Shown piece after piece: positions 50,515 through 61,907 of a DNA stretch of 64,000 nucleotides (position 1 is its first letter; the number at the start of each line of letters is the position of its first letter). The notes below the pieces were generated by a model. It made no database searches, was not told where the DNA came from, and saw nothing but the letters and a program-made list of their open reading frames with translations. The translations under genes and the position numbers were made by a program. The DNA comes from Merluccius polli (taxonomy: Eukaryota > Chordata > Actinopteri > Gadiformes > Merlucciidae). The stretch is from positions 292,875 to 356,874 of the forward strand of contig JAOPHQ010000577.1 of the NCBI GenBank assembly GCA_030340625.1. Reading direction: 5' to 3'.

Positions 50515-52665
50515 ATAGTCCAGCAGATTAGTAAAAAAATCGTTCACTTATACAAGCATGAAATTTGGCACAGATACTCTCTAAAGGCCACTATTTTGGA
50601 AAAGGGCGTTGGCCACTCAAAAATTCAATATGGCGGCCATTTTTCAAGATGGCCGCCATTGCTATTCAATGCTTATTATATCAATTATTCAAACAGTGAT
50701 CCAAGCATAACATTTGATACAAATACTCTCTAAAGGACATGTTAATGGAAAAATATGCTTGTCCCTCAAAAATTCAAGATGGCCGCCATTTTTAAAGATG
50801 GCCGCCATTCCTGTTGAATATTAATTATTTCAATTGTTCAAATGGTGATGTAAGCATAAAATTAGGCAGAAATACTCAAGGAACACTGTTTTGGAAAAAG
50901 GTATGTGCCACTCAAAAATTCAGGATGGCAACCATTTTCAAGATGGCCACCATTTCTGTCAAATAGTCATAATGTCTGCTTTGTCTGCCTCCTCTCCTTT
51001 GACCTGTCCGGCTTAGTTAAACTTGCGAGGGATATAAAATCCCTGCCGGCATAGCTCTCAGGTTCATTGGAGTACACAAGCCTCTCCACCACGGCAAGGT
51101 GCAGTCCACAGAGAGGAAGGGCCACTGTTAGTGGCCAGTAAAAATTCAGGATGGAAACCATTTTTCAAGATGGCTGCCATTCCTGTCCTATGTTCATGAT
51201 GACTTCAGTGTCTGGTTCTTTTTCTGGGGATGTGATGTAGGTTTCAAGGATGGAGGCCAGCTGCGACTTCTGGCAAGCATAAAGTTTTCCACCATCATTC
51301 AGTGCAGCGGGGTAGGGCTGATTCTCATGTTGGAAGAACTCCTCAGGAGATAAAGAGTTTGGAGAATAGTTGGCATATAGTGACACCAGATGGCTAACCA
51401 ATCTGACTAACCAACCCAACTAATCAGGGCCAGCGACCATCCATCTCCTCAGGGCAGATGGATTCTCTGTGAGACCAATAGCTCCACCGTCGGCCTTGAT
51501 GATGGCACCGGATGACCACCACCTTCATCCAGTCGTTCCAGATCCAGGGTCATTGGCATTTTGTTGATCTTGTGAAAGAGTGTAATGTTGGTGGCAATCA
51601 TTTTATAGCCATCATGTTGAGAAACATGATGGGTAGGTGGTGATTGGAGGGGTTCCTTTGTGTCTGTCTGACAAAGACAACATTTCATCCGTTGGCCTCT
51701 TGGCTGACATGAGATTTTCATTTGCCATTTTGGGGGTTTGTTTTGTATGATTAAGGCCGAGGGGTTATCCTTTTACCACCTCAATCATAGACATAATACA
51801 CATTCAGGTATGGGATACAACTAGGTTCGGGTCACCTACACCTAGCCCGATCATTCATCTAGTGCCATTTAAGTCCCGTGTGATCTGTACACCTTCCAGG
51901 TAAGCATACATGAACAAGTCATGTATTGCCCCGCTTACCCTTGGCTCGGCTCTCCCGCACTGGCACAACCTGTCAATTCAGGCGCAGCTATCTAACTACA
52001 TCTATTACTAGCTAATTGATGAGGGGCTGTTAGACAGCATTTGGGACACTAAACTTAGCTATACTATTACTACTAGTCAAGAACTAGCTACAGTGTAAGT
52101 AAAACTAGATCAGCTGACACTGAACCCCATGCTGAGTTCCACAGCAGTGAAGTCACCAGTGTGCCCTGGTTGTGTAATGACGTTCACTCCATTAAACAAA
52201 ACCTTCCTTAACACATTAAATTGAGCTGACAGAAATGGGGGCCATCTTGAAAATGGTCGCCATCTTGAATTTTTGAGTGGCACACACCTTTTTCCATGAG
52301 AATGTTCCTTGAATAATATTTGTACCAAATTTGCTGACCATTTGAAAAATTGATGTAAGGATTCAAGAGAAATGGCGGCCATCTAGAAAAATGGCGGCCA
52401 TCTTGAATTTTTGAGGGACAAGCATCTTTTTCCATTAACATGTCCTTTAGAGCGTATTTGTATCAAATTTTATGCTTGGATCACTGTTTGAACGATTGAC
52501 ATAATGAGCGGAAATAGCGGCCATCTTGAAAAAATGGCCGCCATGTTGAATTTTTGGGTGGCCAACGCCCTTTTCCCAAAAAGTGACCCTTAGAGAGTAT
52601 CTGTGCCAAATGTCATGCTTGTATACCAAAGTGAACGATTCTCTTGAAATATGCCATTAATCTGC
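50515..52665. mobile_element. Foldback-type element with long inverted repeats built of ~150-bp subrepeats
   Basis: The left arm (50508 to about 50960) and right arm (about 52205-52660) are inverted copies beginning CAGCAGATTA, with ATCGTTCACTT and GCACAGATACTCTCTAA. Each arm holds three tandem subrepeats of about 150 bases, each with paired AAGATGGCCGCCATTTT motifs. The central kilobase has protein-like frames on the minus strand. The target duplication could not be determined. It interrupts the Gypsy RT gene. Confidence 0.85.
50967..51721 (-). pseudogene. Relict coding segments inside the foldback element (unclassified family)
   Basis: Minus strand, first segment 51721-51449: CxxC pair in MKCCLCQTDTKEPL, then DGYKMIATNITLFHKI and MPMTLDLERLDEGGG. 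Second segment 51419-51165: LVSLYANYSPNSLSPEEFFQ, HENQPYPAALNDGGKLY, QKSQLASILETYI. I recall a C..C and RLDEG motif with an FxHENQxxPPxL motif from large uncharacterised proteins that are repeated in invertebrate and fish genomes and behave like mobile-element genes. The match is from memory. Frames are broken and no catalytic core is seen. Confidence 0.45.
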
Positions 52666-53100
52666 TGCACTAAAATGATGAACCGAAGTCACATGAAATT
52701 TACACTTCTCAGCCTTTACGAACAACTTGTGGTCGAGAAGGCGCCGCAGTACTGACCGCACATGCTGGATGTGCGTTGCCTCATCGGGGGAAAAAATCAG
52801 GATGTCGTCCAGGTACACGAAGGCATAATGATTTAACATGTCCCGCAGGACGTCATTGACCAAGGCCTGGAAGACAGCTGGGGCATTAGTTAGTCCAAAA
52901 GGCATGACTAAATACTCATAGTGTCCACAAGGGATATTAAACACTGTCTTCCACTCATCCCCCTCCCTGATCCTCACTAGACGATAGGCATTTCTAAGAT
53001 CCAGCTTGGAGAAGATCTTAGCACCCTTCAAAAGTTCAAATGCTGAGGAGATTAAAGGTAGAGGGTACCTGTTCTTTATGGTGATGTCGTTCGTGCTGGT
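52657..53100 (-). pseudogene. Gypsy reverse transcriptase palm
   Basis: NRYPLPLISSAFELLKGAKI, then FSKLDLRNAYRLVRIREGDE (first catalytic D), CGHYEYLVMPFGLTNAPAVF, and the YLDD box in HYAFVYLDDILIFSPDEAT. All catalytic aspartates are intact here. The gene is cut downstream by the foldback element (at about 52660) and upstream by the L2 tail at 53130. Confidence 0.9.
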
Positions 53101-53129
53101 CGTGGTAACGGGAGGCTCACCTGGAGAAT

Positions 53130-53773
53130 GACAGGGCGAGGAGGAGACATCTGGTGCAGAAGCGTCGGAACCAACCACGGACTTGACAGCACAGACAGAC
53201 GGAGGACAAGTCCCGTCTCGACTGCAACTCCCTCCTCACTGGCATCACCTCTCATTCCCTCCATAGACTCCAACTGGCCCAGAACTCGGAATGCTGCCCG
53301 CCTCCTTACCCACACCCAGTCCCGTGAACACATCACTCCCATTCTCCACTCTCTCCACTGGCTCCCCATTAAACAGTGCACCTGCCCCCCCCCCCTACCT
53401 GTCTGACCTCCTCATCCCCCACCGCCCCACCCGTGCCCTCCGATCCTCCTCCACTCTCTCCCTCACATTACCCAGATCAAAACTCAGATCCTTCGGCGAC
53501 AGAGCCTTCTCCCGCACAGCACCCCGACTCTGGAACTCTCTCCCCCAACCTGTCACTCACCCTCACTCCTCACATTCAAGTCCCATCTGAAAACCTTCCT
53601 CTTTTCCCAAGCCTACGACCTCCCCTACCCATAACTGCTGTCCTGTCCCTCCCCCCGTATTCCACTCCATCATCTTGCTTTTTGTTGTCTCTCCCTCATC
53701 CCCCCGTTTGTCTCTTCACCCTCTCTTTGTATGCATCCTTGGGTCGTTGAAAGGCGCAATATAAATTCAATGA

Positions 53774-53805
<32 letters not shown>

Positions 53806-53808
53806 GTG
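53130..53808 (+). mobile_element. L2-like LINE, 3' end only
   Basis: The plus strand encodes the C-terminal RT tail: SLHRLQLAQN, frame slip, ILHSLHWLPI, then LIPHRPTRALRSSSTLSLTL and LRSFGDRAFSRTAPRLWNSL. It ends in GGCGCAATATAAATTCAATG and an (ATT)n tail (53776-53803), as expected for L2-type 5'-truncated insertions. It separates Gypsy protease from RT. Confidence 0.85.
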
Positions 53809-53844
53809 AGAAAAATGGTGGACCAATCAATATGGGGATCGTGC

Positions 53845-54204
53845 TTAATAAGCCAGGGTAACCCCAAAATTAGTGGGGTGCATAGACGAGTGGAAGATAT
53901 GGAAGCTAATGAGCTCAGAATGATCACCGTCTACATTGAGCCGGACAGGTTGAGTGCGGTGAGACACCTGGCACAGCAGGCGACCATCAATTGCAGTGGC
54001 TTCCAGAGGTTTAGACAAGGGAATAATTTCCAGACCCCGCCGCTCCGCCAGCTGCCGATCCATGAGATCTTCGTCCGCCCCGGAATCCACCAATGCTGGG
54101 TGAACAACCCTCTGCTCCGTGGTGACTAATTCAATGGACAAGAGACGTCGGGAGAGAAGATTTGTAGAAGTGGTTTGGGAGTACCGGCACTTATTTTTTT
54201 CCAC
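53845..54204 (-). pseudogene. Gypsy aspartic protease
   Basis: HPALVDSGADEDLMDRQLAE is the retropepsin active site. PLSKPLEATAIDGRLLCQVS follows, and MHPTNFGVTLAY stands where the LGFPWL end should be. It is truncated upstream near 54230, so gag is lost. Confidence 0.85.
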
Positions 54205-54229
54205 TTCGAGCGCTGGTCAAAAGGACATG

Positions 54230-54640
54230 TTCGTGAAAAAAGTCGCCTCCTACTGCGCCTAATGGACTTCTGAAATAGCACTGACTCTGATTTTTTTAAA
54301 TGATTTTTGACAGACGGCTACGCCAAAACTCGCCTGCTGACTGAATGAATGAGGAAATCAAATGGCGTGTGTGGCTGAAAGAGGGCGGAGACATATTGAA
54401 CCTCTATGTTCACACAGTAAAACCTGGTCCCGACCAGGTTAGGTTCATAGAGTCTGTTACTACGGTAACTGACCGAGAGCGTAAGTTACCTCTCTCTGTG
54501 AAACAGGCTGAGTTACCCCTCTTTCTCTGGTTTGAGTTACCTCCCTTTGTGAAACGGAAAACTCAGCGTTTCCCTCATTTCAGGGTTAATAAACCCAGGG
54601 TTTTCACTAAACCTGCTTTGTGAAACGGACCCCAGGAATT
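54230..54640. mobile_element. PIF/Harbinger right-end fragment
   Basis: ACTCAGCGTTTCCCTCATTT, CAGGGTTAATAAACC and ACCTGCTTTGTGAAACGGAC CCC closely follow the right subterminal region of the element ending at 10143 (ACTCAGTGTTTCCCTCATCT). So it is a related family whose terminus is GGGGTCCGTTTCACAAAGC on the reverse strand. No gene remains. Confidence 0.7.
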
Positions 54641-55034
54641 ACTGACAAATGTAAATAGAAGTTAACCCTAAGTTAACCATAACTATCACATCCTGTACAC
54701 TATATCAAGGATCTCTCCTTGTTGCTTGCTCTCTCCTTGCTCCAGAACATTACCATCATTATAAAACAAGCTCTATATAAAATCTAGATGGTAATTAAAT
54801 CTTGTTGCATGTTTACTGACAAATGAAACAGAGTCATGATACAATCACACAAATGGTTTATTAAATTAAAGCAAAAGAAATACAACATACAAACACACAG
54901 CAAAAACACAGCAAAAGTGCAAAGCCATATGTGCATGTTATGCACAGTCCGAAGTACTGTATATATATGTCTCCGACAGAGGGGGGGCCCAGTACTTTTT
55001 AGGGTGAGGGGAATGTTCTATGCGCGCTGGTCAC
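54641..55034. other. Non-coding; contains 3' end-like sequence of a minus-strand transposon gene
   Basis: 54845-54890 has TTTATTAAATTAAAGCAAAA, which would be an AATAAA-type 3' end for the minus-strand SANT gene to its right. Nothing else is supportable. Confidence 0.4.
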
Positions 55035-55403
55035 TCATTGCCTGCACAAGCTGGCCCGGTAATCACTTGTCATTTTCTTCAGCTTATCCCTGCATTGCTG
55101 GAGGGTACGGTGGTACCCATGTGTGGCCATCAGCTGGGTGATTTCCTGATATATTTTCTCGTTCCGAGTTGTGCCGTCGAGCTCCTCTGTATCCTTTCTT
55201 TGGCCACCAAAGAGAGGAACGTCTGGACCTCCTCGACCGACCATGGCGTGGATTTTTTCTGCGAAGCCTTTTTCTCGTGTTCGAAGTGTAGTCGAAGAGC
55301 AGCTGGGTTTTAAAAAGTGGTGGGGTCGAGTCTTGTGTTTATTTACAGTCTGGTTGGTCGACGCGCGCTTTTGACGCTTCCAGTGACGACACTCGTCGGC
55401 CAA
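55035..55403 (-). pseudogene. Trihelix/SANT (MSANTD-like) DNA-binding fragment of a DNA transposon
   Basis: The minus strand contains, in one frame, WSVEEVQTFLSLVAKERIQ and, after a slip, ELDGTTRNEKIYQEITQLMA then THGYHRTLQQCRDKLKKMTS. This is the Myb/SANT-like fold common in transposon-encoded DNA-binding proteins of fish. A GTRKREK-type tail is absent. The sequence to the right (55500-55572) has a repeated CCGTGCCGTGTCGTG end with GCTAGTGGAAATGCGCC, an inverted-repeat terminus of such elements. The matching left terminus was not found. Confidence 0.6.
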
Positions 55404-55489
55404 TCAGTGGAAGGCAGTCGGCTGACGTCACATTTTAGTATCGCTTCGGCTCGCTTGGAACCAGGGCTGAGGCGATACCAAAATAGTAC

Positions 55490-55572
55490 CTGATACCAGG
55501 TACTACGTGCTAGTGGAAACACGCAAATACCGTGCCGTGTCGTGTCGTACCGTGCTAGTGGAAATGCGCCAT
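55490..55572. repeat. Right terminal-repeat-like sequence of a DNA transposon
   Basis: ACGTGCTAGTGGAAACACGC and GTACCGTGCTAGTGGAAATG are two direct copies of a TAGTGGAAA motif around a GTCGTGTCGTACC run. On the reverse strand it reads as an end starting GGCGCATTTCCACTAGCAC. Confidence 0.5.
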
Positions 55573-57660
55573 TAGTTTGCCCTGATAGCCTCTTTTTCCC
55601 GGCATATTGTTGTAATTCCTTTGCAAAGGAACTGTTGATGGCTTGCAGGGATTTATTCATGAGCACTATCAGCGTGTCACCATCCAGGGTCCATGGGTCT
55701 CCTTCCCATCTTATTAGGGTGGTCCCACAGGCTCGTTTCTTCTCCCGGGATGGCTTGGGTATGGGTCGGAGTGGTTCACGAATTTCTGTATCTGGTTCTT
55801 TGTGATTTTTCTCTTTCTTAAATGCTTTCTTCGGGGGACTAGGTGTAGGAGAACCTCTGGATTTGTTCTTCGGTCTGTTTTTTACCTTTCGTCGGCATCT
55901 CTTACTCCTGTAGTTCTTGTATCTGCATGTCGAGATATTGTTTCTGCCTTAGGAGACAGTCAGTGTGTGAGCTAGAGAGCTCACACACTGACTGTCTCCT
56001 AAGGTCTTCCCGGAAAGTGATATGTCCGGCGTCCTTCAGGCATTCAGGGGTTGTACCCCAGCTTTGGAGTTCTTCTAGGTTGTCAGGGTTGAAGGAGGGC
56101 GGAGGACTCCACGAGTACCTTTGTCCTCTCCTTGTGTCTTCTAAACAAGGTGGGGTCTTCTTTTGTGAAGAGGTTTGTTTGAGTCTCCTCCTCCTCCTCT
56201 TCTGATTCAGATGAACCTTCTAGTTCATCTTTTTGCCGGGAGTCATGTACATGTGACTTCCCTGACATAATGCTATGTCATCTATTCCCGCACAGTGCGC
56301 CTTTATTTCTTCTATCACCGTTTTGTATGTGGTGTGACGCCTGGTCGGTTTTGGTGCTCTTGTCCACACAAGTCAAAAGTCAAGTCAAAGTCACTTTATT
56401 TCGTCTCCCCAGGGAGAAATTTGTCTCGGGTATAGGGAAGTTACTGCATCAGTAACCACAGTAAAAGACATACAACATACCACATACAACAAACAGCATT
56501 ATAAGAGAGACAGTAAAAGTACAAAAAGTACAAACATACACTAAACATTTGGGCTTCTGTGCAAATTGGCATCCATGTGCTTGTGCAAAAGAGCTATCCA
56601 ACATACATTCTGCACATGCCATCCATGTGCTTGTGCAAAAAGAGCTATCCAACATTCATTCTGTTCTACTTTACATGCCTTACAAACACTCATTCATGCT
56701 TACATAATCATCCATGCATCCAGTCCCATTCTATATACATTCCTTTATCCATTCACCACTTCCCATGCATTCAATCCTAAAAAATAAATAATAATAATTA
56801 TTATAATAATTATAATAATTATATATATATATATATAGATACATGCATACATTCATTGCTCCATTTCTATACCCACATACATTCAACCTTAAAATGTACT
56901 TTACTTCCTAGTCTAGGAGCCTATGTCCATTATGTTAGCCACAAGCTTAACCCAACTATCAAGTTATTAACTTATTTGGGCTGATCAAAGCCTGTATCTT
57001 CCCCCATTGTTTACCATTATTTTGCAGCCAACTAGACCATCTTTCTAACCACACTTTTTTTTCCTGCTTCCTTGGTTAAGTCCCCCGTCCCGACGTTCAC
57101 TACGATCACTGGTTCCCCTACTTGGGCACGTGAGCATTTATAATAACCATCTGGACGACATTAGCCGTGATTGCCCCGTGGATGACCTCGGCTTTTGTAA
57201 CCGGGTGTAGTCCCTCTATCATCCGTCTTACTCCCTCGTCCCATTTGGCAGGTCCTTCACCAAACAGCATAATTTTGCAGGTCTTGCTTCTTGGTTCTGG
57301 TAGTTCCAATAATTCGGCATTTGGGTTTCCCTCTTGGCTCCCTTGTCCGTTCGGTGAGTATACTGGTTACACCACCCTTGTCTCCTGCCTTCTCTTCTAG
57401 GCCTTCTTCTTCTCCTTTCCCAGAGTCACATGCTTTGGTTTGCAGCTGGGCTATCTGGCGTTTTTCCCGGTGAATTGTCTGGCAAGTTTCCCGGATCATC
57501 GTTATCTACCTGTGGCTTTGAACAAGGCGCTCTCTTCTCCCTCATCAGATCATCATCCTGCAGTTGGTGTCCCCCCTGTGCACCCCGCCCTTCCTCCCCC
57601 CGCCCCTTCGGGATCACACAATTAATCCGAAACTTGCAGTTTACAAAAGCGCTCTAGACG
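55573..57660. other. Unrecognised retroelement remains with several repeats
   Basis: Minus-strand frames look protein-like: VLMNKSLQAINSSFAKELQQ (about 55666-55600), SGKSHVHDSRQKDELEGSSE with an acidic run (56268-56083) and KTCKIMLFGEGPAKWDEGVR (57309-57118). I cannot place them in a family; a gag-like or ORF1-like protein is possible. 56376-56560 is a LINE or SINE tail (CTTTATTTCGTCTCCCCAGG). 56570-56660 has a 65-bp tandem repeat (GTGCTTGTGCAAAAGAGCTA), and 56783-56838 is A/T-rich satellite. Confidence 0.4.
55947..56004. repeat. Perfect inverted repeat, 27-bp arms, 4-bp spacer
   Basis: Arms 55947-55973 and 55978-56004 are exact reverse complements (CCTTAGGAGACAGTCAGTGT... and its partner) around AGAG. 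It lies in unrecognised retroelement sequence. Confidence 0.95.
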
Positions 57661-57663
57661 TTA

Positions 57664-58139
57664 CACACCCCTGAGTTACTGATACTTGGTGATTCCATTG
57701 TGCGTTTTTTTAGCACTTCCTGGAGCCATCACTTATTGCCTTTTTGGAGGAAAAACCTCTGACCTTATTGAATTAGTTCCAACCCTCCTTGACATTCACC
57801 CGACCGTGCACACGGTAATTGCTCACTCAGGCTGTAATGACGTCATGTCAAGACAATCCTCCAAATTAACATAGGGACCTTGAATCGCTGTGTTACACGG
57901 TGGAGAGCCTGGGAAAACGGTGTATCATCTCTGGCCCCATCCCAAACGCTTCTAGAAACTCAGAGCGTTTTAGCCGCCTGTACAGCCTCCACCAATGGCT
58001 GCAGGGATTCTGCTCAGCCACGGGTTTTGATTACATTGCCAACTTTGACTCGTTTTGGTCCAATCCTTTGATGTACAAAGCAGATGGGGTGCACCTTACC
58101 AAAAGAGGAACTAAACTACTTACACAAAAAATTTCATAA
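57664..58139 (+). pseudogene. LINE ORF1 with SGNH/GDSL-esterase-like domain (CR1/L2 type)
   Basis: Block I is LLILGDSIVRFF (frame near 57672). The middle block reads AHSGCNDVMSRQ (57822-57857). Block V is ADGVHLTKRGTKLLTQKIS at the end (58083-58139). These are the GDS, GxND and DxxH motifs of SGNH hydrolases, known in ORF1 of CR1- and L2-type non-LTR elements, where an esterase role is proposed. Frames shift near 57730 and 57880, so the copy is dead. ORF2 follows about 300 bases later in the same direction. Confidence 0.7.
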
Positions 58140-58435
58140 ACTACATAGCTTTTAGCATAAAACAATGATGTGTTCCTCAGCACGACCTGTTTCAGGGTCA
58201 CGTGTCTCCCATCACTGTATCCAGTCCATACAGTATGGGTCCTGCTGAGGATGTCTGCTCACCCTCCTCTTCCCCTGCTCAGTAGCTCCCCCCAGAGGCC
58301 ACCCCAGGCATCTGCTACTCCCGCACTACCTGCTTCTCTTTGTTCTTCAATCTCTGTAATAATTACCCCGCGGGTTTCACAGTCATGTACATCTTCCAAC
58401 CCCAGAAACACTAATAATCTTCACCTGATCATGAC

Positions 58436-60130
58436 CAATACCCCACCAGCTACACCTGAGGCAACCTCCCTCAGAATGTCATTGTTTAATGTCAGGTCCT
58501 TGTCCAACAAAACCTTCATCTTGAATGATTTTATTTCTTCTGAAAATTTGGACTTGATGTTTTTAACTGAAACGTGGTTGCAAGGTGCTGACTGTAACCA
58601 GCTTGTGGAACTATGCCCTCCTCACTATGAGTGTTTTAACCAACCCAGGGTCAGTGGTCGTGGGTGGTGGTTTAGTCTGTGTTTATAAGAAGAGTTTTAA
58701 AATGTCATTTATTACATTTTAACGGGTTCTCTTCTTCGAGGCTCTGACTTTTAAACTAGCTGGTTCTTATCCAATCTTATTTGCTCTTATTTATCGCCCT
58801 CCAAAATTTGCCAGCAGCTTTTTTAGCAGAGTTTTTATCCTCCCTTGTCTTAAATTTTTGACAGAGTGGTACTCTGTGGGGATTTTAATCTTACATGTAG
58901 ACGGACCCCCACCAATACTCAGGCTGCTGATTTCCTGATATCACCAGCTCTTCTAACTTTCAACAGCATGTCCATGGCCGACACATAATCGTGGGCACAG
59001 ACTGGACCTTGTTTTTACCCTTGGCATGAGTTTAGCATTTTTAGATGTGCTAGATTCACGGTCTCGGATCACAAATGTATAGTTTTTTAATAGTGAATGT
59101 CCAGTTTCTGAGACAGCTACCACACGCTCCTGGAGTACCCGTGTTTTTAATGAAAATAGCCCAAGCAGAGTTCAGCGCCCAGTTCAATCTCAACTATTAT
59201 CCAGCTCCTGAACCTGCTGACACCAACAGCTTGGCTGCTCATTTTAACTCTGTTTGCCTTTCTACCCTCAATGCTAATGCCCCCCAGAAGCTTTATAACC
59301 AAGTCCTCACATAAGAGGCAACCTTGGTTAAATGAAAGTATCCGCAGTTTAAAAGAGATTTGTAGAAAAGCAGAGCGTTTGTGGAAAAAATCAGGTCTCC
59401 AGATTCATTTTAATATTATGAAGAGCCTTTTATCCACTTTTAACTGTATGATAAAAGAGGCAAGAAGACAATATTTCTCGAATCTGATTCTCATTAATCA
59501 AAATAACCCCAGGATTTTATTTAAGACTGTTGATTCCCTGGTCAATACTCCGCCCCCCTCTGTCCCCATTGAATCAGATGCCGACTGTAATCGTTTTTTT
59601 ATCTTATTTTAACGATAAGGTGGAGTTTATCAGAGCCTCGATTACACCCCAGTGCCTCTTTTACTGATGCTTTTACCGATACTTTTAGTGATGCCTTTTA
59701 TCCCCCAAAGGACATTTTAAACCAGTTTTACCCCAATAACTCTACCTGAACTTTTAGATGTTGTTTCACACACTAGAATGTCCAACCTGCCCTTATTATT
59801 AAGTATTTGATTCTGTTGGGCCCAACGACCTCTTACTGGCAGCCGACAGTGGGTTGTGCTCAGTCTTGGTACTTCTGGATCTCAGTGTGGCGTTCGACAC
59901 AATTGACCATATGATTCTTTTAAATCGTTTGAGGCACTGGGTGGGTGTTTCAGGTTACAGCTTTGACAGTGGTATTACTCATACTTTTTAAAATCGTCCG
60001 TTCTGTGTCACAGCAAATAACTTCAAGGTCCCTCCTCCTCCTCTCTGAAGTACGGCGTGCCTCAGGGGTCCTGTTTTTAGGACCAATCCTATTTCCATTA
60101 TACATGCTTCCCCTCTGGGGCACATAATAC
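58436..60130 (+). pseudogene. CR1/L2-type LINE ORF2: endonuclease and truncated reverse transcriptase
   Basis: The endonuclease starts MSLFNVRSLSNKTFILNDFI with the N block and LDLMFLTETWLQ (catalytic E). Later come LIYRPPK, the CGDFNLTC block (58877) and SDHKC near 59065. A linker (LNESIRSLKEICRKAERLWK, about 59330) leads to RT fingers. Palm motif VLVLLDLSVAFDTIDHMILL is at about 59862, then a YGVPQGS-like segment at 60052. Many frame slips. RT ends at about 60125, shortly before the next transposon, so the YADD region is missing. Confidence 0.78.
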
Positions 60131-60350
60131 AAAAATATGATGTGTCTTTTCACTTTTACATGTGTGTTCACACCGCACTTTGTCCCATTTCGCCTATTCG
60201 CCGCCGAATAGGCGAATGTTGCCGCGCGACAAATCATAATCTGTCCGCTGTGCATTTTTGTGTGCATTCGCGGGGCGAATTATTCGCGGGGCGAATTTTT
60301 TTTTTGCCTGGGCAACAGTCCTTCATTGCCAATTCAGTCTCTCATCAACC

Positions 60351-61907
60351 ATGGCCGAGATAACCACCATTGCGTGTCTTGTAATCTGTTGTGAGAGGGA
60401 GGGAGCGAGAAGAGTGACGTCGGAATGCCCGTCTGTTTATGGGTGCATCATTATAATCGAGCCGTACAGAGCTCGGTGAATTTCACCGTCTTCTCCAGGA
60501 GCTCCGTCTGGACGACGACCGCTTCCAGCGGTAATTTGAGGGTCGACTGCCGGCCCCAGTTTGATGACCTGCTAGCTAGGATCGGTGCTAGGATTTCACG
60601 GTTGGACACCAACTACAGGCGCTCCATCTCAGCTTCGGAGCGCCTGTCCATCTGTCTCCGGTGGAGTGCTAGTTTCATAAAGTTGTGTGTCGAAATCGAA
60701 ACATAAACATAAACATTTTCCATGGTTAGACAGCGCCATTTAGTGGACGTAGCAGATTACATATTCCGATGATTGATTGATTATCCTCTGCCGACAATAG
60801 TATAGTATGTAGTCAAATACAATAAATAGATCAATTATGTTGATGAAATATTACTCTTTGGTAAATGTGGCTTTTTTTTTTATAAATGACGTGCAAAATG
60901 ATTGTAAATGTATGGGATTGTTACACCTATAGTATCTTCACTACAACATTTCATTTCAATTATTATTTTTTTTATTCTGGCAGATACCTAGCCACTGGGG
61001 GGACTCCTACAGGACCATCGCCAACAGCTTCCGTGTTGGGGGTCTCCACTGTCTTCCGGCATCATCCCTGATGTTGCCACTGCCATCTGGGACTGTCTGG
61101 TGGAGGAGTTCTTGGCTGTGCCCACAACAGATTGGGTGGGAGGTCCATTGCAGGGAGGTTTGAGGAGCGGTGGAATTTCCCTCTTTGTTGTGGAGCATTG
61201 GTTGGCAAGCATGTGGGTCGTCAAAAGCCCCTGCTCACTCTGGATCCCAGTTCTTCAAAACTACAAGGGGAACTTGCTCTCTGGGTTCTCTTGGCAGTTG
61301 TAGATGCGGGAATATTGTTTCCGGGTGATAGATGTCGGGGGCTACGGAAGGAGACCAGCGATGGTGGGATTCTGGCCAACTCTGCTTTTGGTGCAGCGCT
61401 TCAGTCTGGCACCCTCCAACTGCCCTGCTGACCTGCCACTACCAGGAGCTGACCACCGAGGACCACAGCCACACGTCTTTGTGGCTGATGAGCCTTTCCA
61501 CTCCGGGAAAAAAACCTCATGAGGCCATTCCCTGGGGTCGCAAACCTGCCAAGAGGAGCGCCGGGTGTTCAACTACCGTCTGTCCCGGGCTCGGCTGGTT
61601 GTGGGAGAATGCCTTTGGGATCCTTTCTTCCCGAGTGGAGGGGTCTACAGGCGTGCCTTCGAGGGTCAACGTAGACGTTTGCGGAGAGAAGTGTGTGAAG
61701 GTACCTGTGTTCTCCACAACTTCCTGCGGAGGGACAACCCCCCCAAGTGCATTGAGGGGGAACATCCCAGTTGGTGAGGAGGACCCACTGCCAGGTCTGG
61801 GAAGAGTTGCTGCCAACAACTCAGTGAGGGAAGCCATCAGGATTCGGGAGGCCTTCACATCCTTCTTCTCCGCAGAGGGAACCGTCCCATGGCAGGACAA
61901 CGTGTAG
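60351..61907 (+). pseudogene. Harbinger nuclease (DDE, HARBI1-like), inactivated
   Basis: Exon 1 (60351-60660) starts MAEITTIACLVICC and, across frame slips, reads HRLLQELRLDDDRFQR, an in-frame stop, then FDDLLARIGARISRLDTNYR. The intron is 60661-60983 (GT-AG). Exon 2 begins YLATG and encodes GRFEERWNFPLCCGALVGKH: the first catalytic D of the usual GALDGKH is V. IDVGGYGR and SDGG carry the second block; WENAFGILSS marks the E block. VPWQDNV ends the frame at 61907. At least four frame slips plus the D-to-V change show it is dead. Confidence 0.8.

Larger units (their letters stand above)
43449..54204 (-). mobile_element. Ty3/Gypsy chromodomain retrotransposon broken by five insertions
   Basis: Minus-strand pol parts occur in correct order: protease 54204-53845; RT 53100-52657, continuing at 50514-50449 and 49459-49100; RNase H tail 47320-47129 and 45255-45135; integrase 45047-43987; chromodomain 43869-43690; then polypurine tract and LTR. 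Insertions at 45256-47128, about 47320-49095, 49460-50448, about 50515-52665 and 53130-53808 split it. Joining the flanks restores the protein order at each site, which proves they were one element. Gag and 5' LTR are missing on the right. Confidence 0.9.

Noticed and set aside
54345..54623. 92-codon plus-strand frame
   Set aside because: It lies in the terminal region of a Harbinger fragment with no coding similarity.
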